DNA from: CAMFKD01 sp964436955
Lineage (GTDB): Bacteria; Chlamydiota; Chlamydiia; Chlamydiales; JAJFMA01
Assembly: GCA_964436955.1 (NCBI GenBank)
Contig: CAYTFC010000113.1
Location: 1 to 7,996 of the forward strand
Reading direction: 5' to 3'
Length of the DNA stretch: 7,996 nt
Numbering within the stretch: the first letter of the stretch is position 1; each line of letters begins with the position of its first letter. The notes under the pieces were generated by a model. The model had not been told where the DNA came from. It saw nothing but the letters and a program-made list of their open reading frames with translations, and searched no databases. The position numbers were made by a program, and so were the translations under genes. Of this stretch, positions 1 through 6,452 are shown in pieces.

Positions 1-1
1 A

Positions 2-457
2 AGCGAACGCACACCTTAAACTTCAATTCAACCTGTCCTTATTTGCCGCTTACATTCCTATTACGATTCTGGTGATTTAAATTACGAATTTATTCGCATC
101 AGGGAATATCAGATCACGAAATGGAAGCAAAAAGCGGTAGTTGTGGTCCATAAAAGTCGCGATCTTCAAGAGGGCAATCATCAAAGTCTATTTAAAGAAG
201 AATGTGATTCACTAGAATAAGCTGAGAAGTTTATTCCCGCAGATTTCTGTAAGAAATTTTCTTTTTTTCGCCAAGGATGGGAATATTGCTTAGGAAGCAT
301 GCATATTTATATTGAGGACATCGAGGGCTTGGGTTCTTCCATTGAGGGGCTAGGACCATCTCGAGAGGAAATTTTAAACCTATTCAACCAGTTGAACGTC
401 ATAAGAGTTATAACTGATTCTGTGCCACGGTGGTATGAGACGATGATCATAGTTTAA
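2..457 (+). pseudogene. Decayed CYTH-domain protein (class IV adenylate cyclase / triphosphatase fold), 5' end missing
   Basis: One reading frame runs through the whole stretch, interrupted by TAA at 17-19 and TAA at 218-220 and closed by TAA at 455-457. Between the stops it reads like the middle and end of a CYTH domain: HSYYDSGDL then FIRIREYQ (about 53-118) matches the usual D-x-Y-[YF]-D ... lRiRe strand. KEECDSLE, stop, AEKFIPADF (about 194-247) matches the central acidic segment, and HIYIEDIEGLGSSIE (about 302-346) matches the hallmark strand usually written hldeVeGLGxFxEiE. The tail DSVPRWYET ends the domain. The frame is kept on both sides of the inner stop, so a single change (for example GAA to TAA in LE-E-AEKF) explains it. 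The N-terminal ExExK catalytic motif is absent and would lie off the left edge. CYTH enzymes act on triphosphates with divalent metals. This copy should be non-functional. Family assignment is from motif memory, hence moderate confidence. Confidence 0.55.
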
Positions 458-624
458 ATCCGGCTTGCTACCTACATCCTAGCACTGACTCATTCATTTA
501 TTCCAGGTATTATGGCTGCCAAGCAAAAGCTCAACATTTTTTGTTACATGAAAGGGAATGAACCAAAAAACTAGCATTAAGATGGATCTCCCTATTTTTT
601 ATTTTAAACCAATTATTTTAGCCC
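458..624. other. Intergenic region upstream of the photolyase gene
   Basis: AT-rich spacer between the CYTH remnant and the photolyase gene. Only tiny reading frames occur, none with a recognisable product. I find no convincing -35/-10 pair and no Shine-Dalgarno sequence before the ATG at 625. An in-frame TAG at 619-621 rules out an upstream extension of the photolyase. Confidence 0.5.
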
Positions 625-2106
625 ATGTCAGATATTACGCTCATATTTCCAGACCAATTATTCCTAAACCATCCTTGCTTAGCTTCTGGACGGCAAATTT
701 ACCTTGTGGAAGAGTTTCTTTTTTATAAAGTCCAGCCATTTCACAAACAAAGACTAGTTCTCCTAAGATCTGCAATGCGCAGATATGCCGAAATGCTCCG
801 CCAAGACCAGAATGAAGTCATTTATATCCCCTCAAAAGACCTCACACACCGCGGCGATTTATTCGATATGCTGAGTACAAGGCAAATCAAAAATATTTAC
901 GTCGCCGAATTTGCGGACGAATGGCTACATCAAGACTTAACAATAGGGGCTGAAAAATATGGATGGAACATCTATTTCGCTCCTTCACCCGGATATATCT
1001 GCTCCAATCAAGATTTAAAAACTTTTTTTGTCGGAAAAAAGCATTATTCTATGGCTCAGTTTTATGCCTATCAACGAAAGAGCCAGGATATCTTAATGCA
1101 GGGGCGAGGCCCTGTCGGAGGCAAATATAGTTTTGATACCGAAAATAGAAAAAAAATCCCCAATGGTTTTCCTATCCCTCCTACTTTCCTTCCGCCTAAA
1201 AACCCAGATACAGAAAAAGTGATTGCTGAGGTGGAAAGCGAATTTCCTGATGCTATTGGCGAAGCTGCTCCCTTTTTATATCCAACCACTCACAAAGAAG
1301 CTCATAAAGCACTCGAGCTGTTTTTAAATAACAAACTCGCTTTATTCGGCGACTATCAGGATGCCATACAGAAAGAAGAATCTTTTCTTTTTCATAGCAT
1401 TTTGTCTCCAATCCTAAATATAGGACTTTTGACCCCCGCCCAAGTCATCCACACTGCTATTACTCATGCGGAAAAACACTCAATTCCGATAAATTCGCTT
1501 GAGGGATTTTTACGACAAATCTTGGGCTGGAGGGAATTTGTAAGGGCCTCATACCTACTAAAAGGATCTTTTCAACGCTCCTTTAATTTTTTTCATCACT
1601 ATGACAAGATTCCTAAGAAGTTTTGGAAAGGCTCAGTAGGCATTTTGCCTATCGATACAACTATTAAGAGAATTTTAAAAACCGGGTACTGCAATCATAT
1701 CGAGCGTTTGATGGTGTTAGGCAATTTTTTATTGCTCACAGAAACTTCACCGCACGAAATTTATAAATGGTTTATGGGGTACTTTGTAGATGCGTATGAT
1801 TGGGTAATGGTACCCAATGTGTACGGGATGAGCCAGTATGCTGATGGGGGCGTTATTACTACTAAACCCTACATCTCAGCTTCAAATTATATTTTAAAGA
1901 TGAGCAACTATCCTAAGGGGGAGTGGACGGAAATATGGGACGGCCTTTTTTGGCGTTTCCTTCAAAAACATCACGTCCTATTTTCTTCTAATCATCGTAC
2001 AATAAACATGATGAAAATTCTAAAGAAAAACGAATTAAATATTATTCCAAAAATTCAAAAAGCGGAATTATGGCTGTCAGATTATAAATCTGACAACCCA
2101 TATTAA
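625..2106 (+). CDS. Photolyase/cryptochrome-related flavoprotein (PhrB/CryB-type, DPRP family) without Fe-S ligands
   Basis: A 493-residue protein, full length for the bacterial photolyase/cryptochrome group typified by Agrobacterium PhrB and Rhodobacter CryB (about 500 residues). The N-terminal antenna domain (about 1-210) opens with the family-typical ITLIFPDQLF and contains MQGRGPVGGKYSFDTENRKK (158-177). The C-terminal FAD-binding helical domain shows FHSILSPILNIGLL (256-269), EGFLRQILGWREFVRA (293-308), CNHIERLMVLGNF (356-368) and DAYDWVMVPNVYGMSQYADGG (389-409). By family, the enzyme binds FAD and uses blue/near-UV light to repair DNA lesions or to signal. PhrB repairs (6-4) photoproducts. 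The protein has only three cysteines (18, 126, 356), none in the four [4Fe-4S] positions, and the first histidine of the PhrB active-site HH pair is Asn357. The start is fixed by the conserved N-terminus and an in-frame stop just upstream. No SD is visible. Repair versus sensory role cannot be decided from sequence. Confidence 0.92.
   Translation: MSDITLIFPDQLFLNHPCLASGRQIYLVEEFLFYKVQPFHKQRLVLLRSAMRRYAEMLRQDQNEVIYIPSKDLTHRGDLFDMLSTRQIKNIYVAEFADEWLHQDLTIGAEKYGWNIYFAPSPGYICSNQDLKTFFVGKKHYSMAQFYAYQRKSQDILMQGRGPVGGKYSFDTENRKKIPNGFPIPPTFLPPKNPDTEKVIAEVESEFPDAIGEAAPFLYPTTHKEAHKALELFLNNKLALFGDYQDAIQKEESFLFHSILSPILNIGLLTPAQVIHTAITHAEKHSIPINSLEGFLRQILGWREFVRASYLLKGSFQRSFNFFHHYDKIPKKFWKGSVGILPIDTTIKRILKTGYCNHIERLMVLGNFLLLTETSPHEIYKWFMGYFVDAYDWVMVPNVYGMSQYADGGVITTKPYISASNYILKMSNYPKGEWTEIWDGLFWRFLQKHHVLFSSNHRTINMMKILKKNELNIIPKIQKAELWLSDYKSDNPY
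2075..2095. repeat. Perfect 9-bp hairpin at the 3' end of the photolyase gene
   Basis: TGTCAGATT (2075-2083), a 3-base ATA loop, and AATCTGACA (2087-2095) form a perfect inverted repeat inside the last codons of the photolyase, eleven bases before the end of its stop codon. It lies at the junction of two convergent genes, so it could end transcription for one or both strands. There is no clear T-run directly after it on the plus strand. On the minus strand T-runs come only after about 13 bases. Call it a terminator-like hairpin rather than a proven terminator. Confidence 0.5.
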
Positions 2107-2143
2107 GTAACGTTATTTTCTAAAATCAGGTACAATTGGCAAC

Positions 2144-2156
2144 AAAGCTACGCTTT
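2144..2156. repeat. Short hairpin over the pepA stop codon
   Basis: AAAGC, loop TAC, GCTTT is a perfect 5-bp inverted repeat spanning the TAG stop of pepA (2148-2150). With the hairpin at 2075-2095 it brackets the 41-base convergent gap. It is too short to be significant alone. Chance is a reasonable explanation. Confidence 0.25.
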
Positions 2157-3557
2157 ACCCATCATCATCCATTCCTCTAACAAGCGCACTCCATAGCCAG
2201 TCACGCATTTTGAAACTCCTTCTAGAGTCCAGGAAACGCCCCCAATATCAATGTGAGCCCAGCGAATCTTATCTGAAACGAAATATCGCAAAAACTCTGC
2301 AGCGGCTCCATTCTCTCCACAGCCCTCTGTTCCCATGTTTTTTACATCGGCTATAGAGGACTCCAGTTGTTTTGCAAAATACTCGCCCATGGGCAATTCC
2401 CATAACTTATCGCCCGAGATGTCTCCGGCCTCTAGCAAGCTTTTTGCTAACTCACGATTATTGGCATATAAGCCCGCGTATTCTGTTCCAAGGGAGGCAA
2501 ACGTTTCGACCGTCAAGGTTCCCAAATCCAACAAGACTCTTGGATTCCAACGTTGTTGAGCGTAGTACAGACAATCCGCTAAAACCAATCGTCCCTCAGC
2601 ATCGGTATTAAAGATCTCAATAGTTTTTCCAGACATGCTAGAGATAACATCCCCAGGTCGAGCAGCGCCGCCGTCAGGCATGTTTTCAACTAGACCAAGA
2701 ACACCGATTACATTTGTTGTTGCTTTCTGCAGAGCTAAAGCTTTGATGACGCCGGCGACAACGCCCGCAGCTGCTTTGTCCCATTTCATATCGGCTTGAG
2801 CCTTTGCAGGCTTTAAGCAAAGACCTCCTGAGTCAAAGCAGACGCCTTTGCCCACCAGGACAATCGGTTCCTGGCCATCTTCTCGGCCCATCCACTTTAG
2901 GATGGCGACGCGCGGTGCATGACAACTACCTTTGCCCACAGCCAGCACAGCTGTCATGCCAATTTTCTCCAAAGCCTTTTCATCTAAAATTTCAACGGTG
3001 ACCCCAAGCATTTCCAATTCCTTCACTTTTTCGGCATATGCCGCTGGAAACAGAACATTGGGCGGTTCCGCTGTCAGGTTTTTTGCATAAAAAAGACCTT
3101 CAGCGATAGCCCTGAACCGTTCAAACTTTTTTTGCAGCTCAGATGGGTCATTGCATAGGACTATGGCGAGCTCGAGATGTGCCGAAGTGTCCTTCTGACT
3201 TTTGTAGCGATCGAATGACCAGGAAGCAAGTAATAGCCCCATAATAACGTCAAGGGATTCAGTTCCTAAATTTCGCACATCGATCGTTATACTGCTCTCT
3301 ACTCCTTGCCGGGCTATTTGATAGAGTTCCGTACCACATTGCTCTCGCTGTGATGTGGAAGAGCTCAATCTGTTACCTAAAAAGGCTACCAGCGTTCGCT
3401 GAGTTCCCTTGGATACCAATTGGATCAGTTCGACAATTTTTGCTGTAGGCTTACATGCAAAGTACTGAGCAAATGGTTCCATCTGATCGTCGTATACTAA
3501 AATAGCCTCCAGAGGCCGATCTTGTGTACTATTATTGCTAAACATTATTTCTATCAT
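2148..3557 (-). CDS. pepA: Leucyl aminopeptidase (M17 family, cytosol aminopeptidase PepA)
   Basis: A 469-residue peptidase with a poorly conserved N-terminal domain (about 1-155) and a well conserved catalytic domain. VGKGVCFDSGGLCLKP (235-250), MKWDKAAAG (257-265) and the M17 signature NTDAEGRL (317-324) are all present. They supply the two-metal ligands K237, D242, D260, D319 and E321, the catalytic lysine K249 and the arginine R323. By family it is a hexameric cytosolic zinc/manganese enzyme that removes N-terminal residues from peptides. It is slightly shorter than the usual ~500 residues because of a reduced N-terminal domain. The start is chosen at 3557 because its ATG overlaps the TGA of the upstream transporter gene (ATGA), with an AGGG seven bases upstream. 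M5 (3545) is a possible alternative. The segment after the signature reads DLGTLTVE where most members have D-x-ATLTGA. Last gene of the operon; it would degrade peptides imported by the upstream POT carrier. Confidence 0.96.
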   Translation of the reverse strand: MIEIMFSNNSTQDRPLEAILVYDDQMEPFAQYFACKPTAKIVELIQLVSKGTQRTLVAFLGNRLSSSTSQREQCGTELYQIARQGVESSITIDVRNLGTESLDVIMGLLLASWSFDRYKSQKDTSAHLELAIVLCNDPSELQKKFERFRAIAEGLFYAKNLTAEPPNVLFPAAYAEKVKELEMLGVTVEILDEKALEKIGMTAVLAVGKGSCHAPRVAILKWMGREDGQEPIVLVGKGVCFDSGGLCLKPAKAQADMKWDKAAAGVVAGVIKALALQKATTNVIGVLGLVENMPDGGAARPGDVISSMSGKTIEIFNTDAEGRLVLADCLYYAQQRWNPRVLLDLGTLTVETFASLGTEYAGLYANNRELAKSLLEAGDISGDKLWELPMGEYFAKQLESSIADVKNMGTEGCGENGAAAEFLRYFVSDKIRWAHIDIGGVSWTLEGVSKCVTGYGVRLLEEWMMMGKA

Positions 3558-4816
3558 GCGATGACCCTACGTTGTTTTAGTTTATAAGTAAAAATGGGGG
3601 TGATGAGTGTCAGGATGCCTATCACCGCAAATCCCATTAAGTATCCTTCTACCTGAGCTGTTCCTTCATCAAAGCTCATTAGCTGACTAAGGAACCCGCT
3701 AAAGACATTTGCCAGAGCAAACCCCAACGTAACAATACCCATGGCGAATCCCGCAAGCCGTCTAGGAGCCAGTCTGTAAGCTGCAGAATAGACTGTTGGC
3801 CCAATAAAGAGCTCCCCGATACCCATCATACAGATAGCTGCGATCGAAAAACCGATTGGTTGCAGATTGTCTGCGGCTTGGAGCATTTCGGCCCCATTTA
3901 AAGTCCAAAATCCCGCGCTCAAAAAACAGAATCCTATGATCAGTTTCGTTGTATCTTGTAACGGGACACGTTGTAAAAATTTTGTGATGATGCCTCCAAA
4001 TAGCAAAATGGTAAGTGGGTTTACGCTAATCAGCATGGGAGCGGGCACACTACCAAACATTGTATCGCGATTGACAAATTTTTCTGCAAACAATACTAGG
4101 GAAGAGCCCAGCTGCTCTTCACACGCATAAAAGATTGCTAGAAAGGCAATATAGCCGAATAGCAAAGCGAATTGGCTTCTAGCCTTGTACGCCATGCTTA
4201 GAAGGCTGCTTATGGTCGGATTGTTTCGTACCTGACTTTTTATAGGAATCAGTAATCGCCCGCCAAATGCCAATACGAGAAGGCCAATCATCATGCCTAC
4301 GGCAGCAAGGCCAAAACCTGCGTGCCATCCATACCGATGCGCAACCAGCGTACATAGTATTGAGGCAAGAAAGCCTCCAACATTTATTCCCGTATAGTAC
4401 AGGGTGTATCCAGCTTCACGACGTGAGTCTCCCTCCTCATAAAATGCGCCTAAAAAGGCTAGAATACTCGGCTTAAATAGAGCCGTGCCCCCCACAATTA
4501 ACGCAAGTGAGAGGAAAAATGCTGTATTGGAATGCGTCAAAGCCAAGCATGTGTGGCCAAGAAGAATAATTCCTCCGCCCAAGGCAATCGACTTTTTAAA
4601 CCCCAGCCACTTATCAGCTATGATCCCTCCAAACAATCCTCCAAGTTCGACGAAGGTAGTATAGGTCGCGTATAAAGAGAAGGTTTGGCTTTCAGTAAAA
4701 CCTAGCTCTTGCACCATGTAGAGAACCAATAGAGCTCTCATGCCGTAATAGCTGAAGCACTCCCACATCGATACGAAATTTAAGATGTGCAGAGCAATGG
4801 GTTGCTTATTCTTCAT
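3554..4816 (-). CDS. Proton-dependent oligopeptide transporter (POT/PTR2 family, MFS fold)
   Basis: A 420-residue inner-membrane carrier rich in hydrophobic helices. By family it imports di- and tripeptides with protons. Family marks: WECFSYYGMRALLVLYM (18-34) is the first-helix motif, and GGIIADKWLGFKK (63-75) is the MFS loop 2-3 motif. FKPSILAFLGAFYEEGD with conserved K115 is followed by YYTGINVGGFLA (131-142), PTR2 signature 2. EEQLGSSLVLFAEKFV lies in helix 7. The short linker after helix 6 suggests a plain 12-helix form without the extra HA/HB pair of many bacterial POTs (inference). The ExxER motif of helix 1 is altered to SMWEC (S16, E19, C20). An upstream in-frame ATG at 4897 was rejected: it would overlap the preceding gene by 85 bases, whereas ATG 4816 has a near-perfect Shine-Dalgarno (AAAGGAGGT) seven bases away and an ATGA overlap with the preceding stop. 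It also overlaps pepA by four bases downstream, so the three genes are probably co-translated. Confidence 0.93.
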   Translation of the reverse strand: MKNKQPIALHILNFVSMWECFSYYGMRALLVLYMVQELGFTESQTFSLYATYTTFVELGGLFGGIIADKWLGFKKSIALGGGIILLGHTCLALTHSNTAFFLSLALIVGGTALFKPSILAFLGAFYEEGDSRREAGYTLYYTGINVGGFLASILCTLVAHRYGWHAGFGLAAVGMMIGLLVLAFGGRLLIPIKSQVRNNPTISSLLSMAYKARSQFALLFGYIAFLAIFYACEEQLGSSLVLFAEKFVNRDTMFGSVPAPMLISVNPLTILLFGGIITKFLQRVPLQDTTKLIIGFCFLSAGFWTLNGAEMLQAADNLQPIGFSIAAICMMGIGELFIGPTVYSAAYRLAPRRLAGFAMGIVTLGFALANVFSGFLSQLMSFDEGTAQVEGYLMGFAVIGILTLITPIFTYKLKQRRVIA

Positions 4817-5955
4817 CCCGACACCTCCTTTAAACTCGCGCAATAGATGTGGTCTAGATTGAATTGTGTGCTTGACAGATTTTGTCGACACAGCCATTTG
4901 ACGTCTCTCAGCGCATCGTCATCCGCGATAAGTCCACTGTCACCGGGTGGCGTACGAGCGTACTGAGCGACCGTTGCTGCAGAATCGAGAACCATAGCCA
5001 ACAAACCGTAGGTTTTGATTGTGTCTGCCAATATTACACCCTGCTTGACTTCTCCTTCTACGACCAAAATTGGTGTATCCAAGGGCTTGGATGCTATTTC
5101 AGCCGGGCTAAGCTGCTCTCCGGATGCATAGTCCATATAGACCTGCTGAGGTTTGCAGTCAGGGATCGTGATCCCGTTGTATGTTGTCTTGTTTTGAACT
5201 AAAACAAGCCCATCGTAGGTTCTAAAAACGGTCTCCATGGTATAGGCAGATGGCAAACAGGTAATGCCAAAACCGCGTTTTTCAAACTCTGATTGAAGTA
5301 AGCGATTGATGAGAGCATTTCTTGGCTCATTGGCAGAAATGTCCTTAGCCTTTCTGCGCATGAACAAAGCAGCTTTAGCCGACTCTTCAACTTGGAGATC
5401 TCGAATTAGCGTTTCTAGCTGTTTCTTTCCCATTGGCCCTTTGCGCAACCTTGATACATCGGTGACGGGCACCTCGATGCCATTTTTCATTTCAAAAGAA
5501 TGAATGTTGTTCAAAAGTTTAAAGCGGAAAAGGCCCATTAGTTGACTCGAAACAGGTATGTTCGCATCAAGGCGACTCGCATAGCTGGCAAAGGATTCCC
5601 CCGGGTTAGCTGAAATGCCTTTCATTTGACAACCCAAGTTATTTAATATTTCTTGGGCAAGCTCGCTGACTCGAATGGCTTCTTCACGCAGTTGAAGGTC
5701 TTTTAATTTCTCCTGAACATCCAGTGCTGTGATCTGACATCCAAAGTTCCCGACTAACGCGTCAAATTCACGGTACTTTTGGGTTTTAATAGCCTCGCCC
5801 GCACTGACCGCGACGCCCAGCACTAGGGTGATGAGTTGCGTAAACTTCTCAACACCCTTATTTTTAAGTGGATTTTTTTTATCGAAAACACCCGCTGATT
5901 CATTATTGTTAGTTGCAATTAATGAAAATAAATTCTTACATGCGTATACGTTCAT
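4813..5955 (-). CDS. Protein of unknown function, first gene of the peptide transporter/pepA operon
   Basis: A 380-residue protein that I cannot assign to a family. The N-terminus (1-36) is polar and Asn/Lys-rich without a clear signal peptide. A hydrophobic stretch follows at about 38-50 (FTQLITLVLGVAV), possibly a buried helix or weak membrane anchor. Residues 75-107 look like a charged helical, possibly coiled-coil segment, bracketed by two similar short motifs, NFGCQ (70-74) and NLGCQ (106-110). Residues 190-230 are basic and helical (FMRRKAKD, EFEKRGFG). The C-terminal half (about 240-335) looks like a mixed alpha/beta domain with PILVVEGEVKQGVILAD and YGLLAMVLDSAATVAQYA. There are no zinc-site, nucleotide-binding or peptidase motifs that I recognise. 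The start at 5955 has AGGA six bases upstream. Its stop overlaps the POT start (ATGA), so stoichiometric co-production with the transporter is likely. A role in peptide uptake or use is a guess from context only. Confidence 0.85.
   Translation of the reverse strand: MNVYACKNLFSLIATNNNESAGVFDKKNPLKNKGVEKFTQLITLVLGVAVSAGEAIKTQKYREFDALVGNFGCQITALDVQEKLKDLQLREEAIRVSELAQEILNNLGCQMKGISANPGESFASYASRLDANIPVSSQLMGLFRFKLLNNIHSFEMKNGIEVPVTDVSRLRKGPMGKKQLETLIRDLQVEESAKAALFMRRKAKDISANEPRNALINRLLQSEFEKRGFGITCLPSAYTMETVFRTYDGLVLVQNKTTYNGITIPDCKPQQVYMDYASGEQLSPAEIASKPLDTPILVVEGEVKQGVILADTIKTYGLLAMVLDSAATVAQYARTPPGDSGLIADDDALRDVKWLCRQNLSSTQFNLDHIYCASLKEVSG
4822..4831 (-). promoter_or_regulatory. Strong Shine-Dalgarno that fixes the POT start codon
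   Basis: Read on the minus strand, AAAGGAGGTG is an almost complete match to the 16S rRNA anti-SD. Its GGAGG core is seven bases before the ATG at 4816. It lies inside the last codons (L-K-E-V-S-G) of the preceding gene, so it favours the inner start over the ATG at 4897 and supports translational coupling. Confidence 0.88.
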
Positions 5956-6452
5956 TTTATTTCCTAAGATAAATTTTAATAAACTTTTAATTTTGATTTT
6001 AATCTACTAAGCAAGAACCAGATTGAAAAAGACGCAGAAATAGTTTAATAAAACAATTCTACGGACTTAAAAAACGGGTTCAAAAGGCTATGTAGAAAAA
6101 CTTATTAGCAATGGCTTAGATGGCAGCCAAAAAAATGGATATGATGATGAGAAAAGGAAGAAGAAATGAGGGATAAAGAGAGAGAGCAAACAGAAGACGA
6201 CGGAGGTCGATCTAGTCCACCCGTGGAATTGGAATTTGTTTTGACGATGTTCATTTTTGCCTCTTTAACGTAAGTGTGGAAGGCTTTTATCTTTCGATAG
6301 GACGCCACCACACACAATTATATCCAAAACCGCAAATATATCCAAGAAAAAAAACACTAATCAGGTAACTGCCCCTTATAAAAATTAGCTTAACGCGTAT
6401 GGGTTTTGCACAGTCCAAATTCACTACTTCAGGCCGCACGTGGTATAAAGGT
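5956..6452. other. Long intergenic region between the operon and the dehydrogenase gene
   Basis: About 500 bases without a convincing gene. The right part is downstream of the dehydrogenase stop and the left part upstream of the operon, both on the minus strand. It holds a plausible operon promoter at 6056-6083 and AT-rich leader sequence. A 35-codon plus-strand frame at 6166-6273 starts MRDKEREQTEDDGG, ends in a short hydrophobic tail and has AAGGA seven bases before its ATG. It is too short and unlike anything I know, so I do not call it a gene. A minus-strand frame at 6105-6317 is Ser/His-rich low complexity and also unconvincing. An A8 run at 6345-6352 and two copies of TATATCCAA near 6320-6345 are the only other small patterns. 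Confidence 0.5.
6056..6083 (-). promoter_or_regulatory. Candidate housekeeping promoter of the unknown-POT-pepA operon
   Basis: On the minus strand, TTGAAC (6078-6083) and TAGAAT (6056-6061) are separated by 16 bases. They match the sigma70-type consensus at 4/6 and 5/6 positions. Transcription would begin near 6049, giving a leader of roughly 95 bases before the ATG at 5955. In AT-rich DNA such matches arise by chance, so this is a candidate only. Confidence 0.3.

Noticed and set aside
2335..3001. Plus-strand open frames inside pepA
   Set aside because: They are antisense to a well-conserved enzyme, lack RBS or motifs and are explained by its codon pattern.
4817..4897. N-terminal extension of the POT transporter starting at ATG 4897
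   Set aside because: It overlaps the previous gene by 85 bases, is hydrophilic and unlike POT N-termini, and the inner ATG at 4816 has a near-perfect SD.
6166..6273. Small plus-strand frame of 35 codons with an AAGGA before its ATG
   Set aside because: Purine-rich low complexity in the first half, no known homologue, no neighbours in the same direction; not enough to call a gene.
6105..6317. Minus-strand 70-codon frame in the long intergenic region
   Set aside because: Ser/His-rich, no recognisable motif and no ribosome-binding site; looks like a chance frame.
6380..6452. Possible intrinsic terminator downstream of the dehydrogenase
   Set aside because: No stable stem followed by a T-run could be found by eye; the nearby T-rich stretch has no proper hairpin before it.
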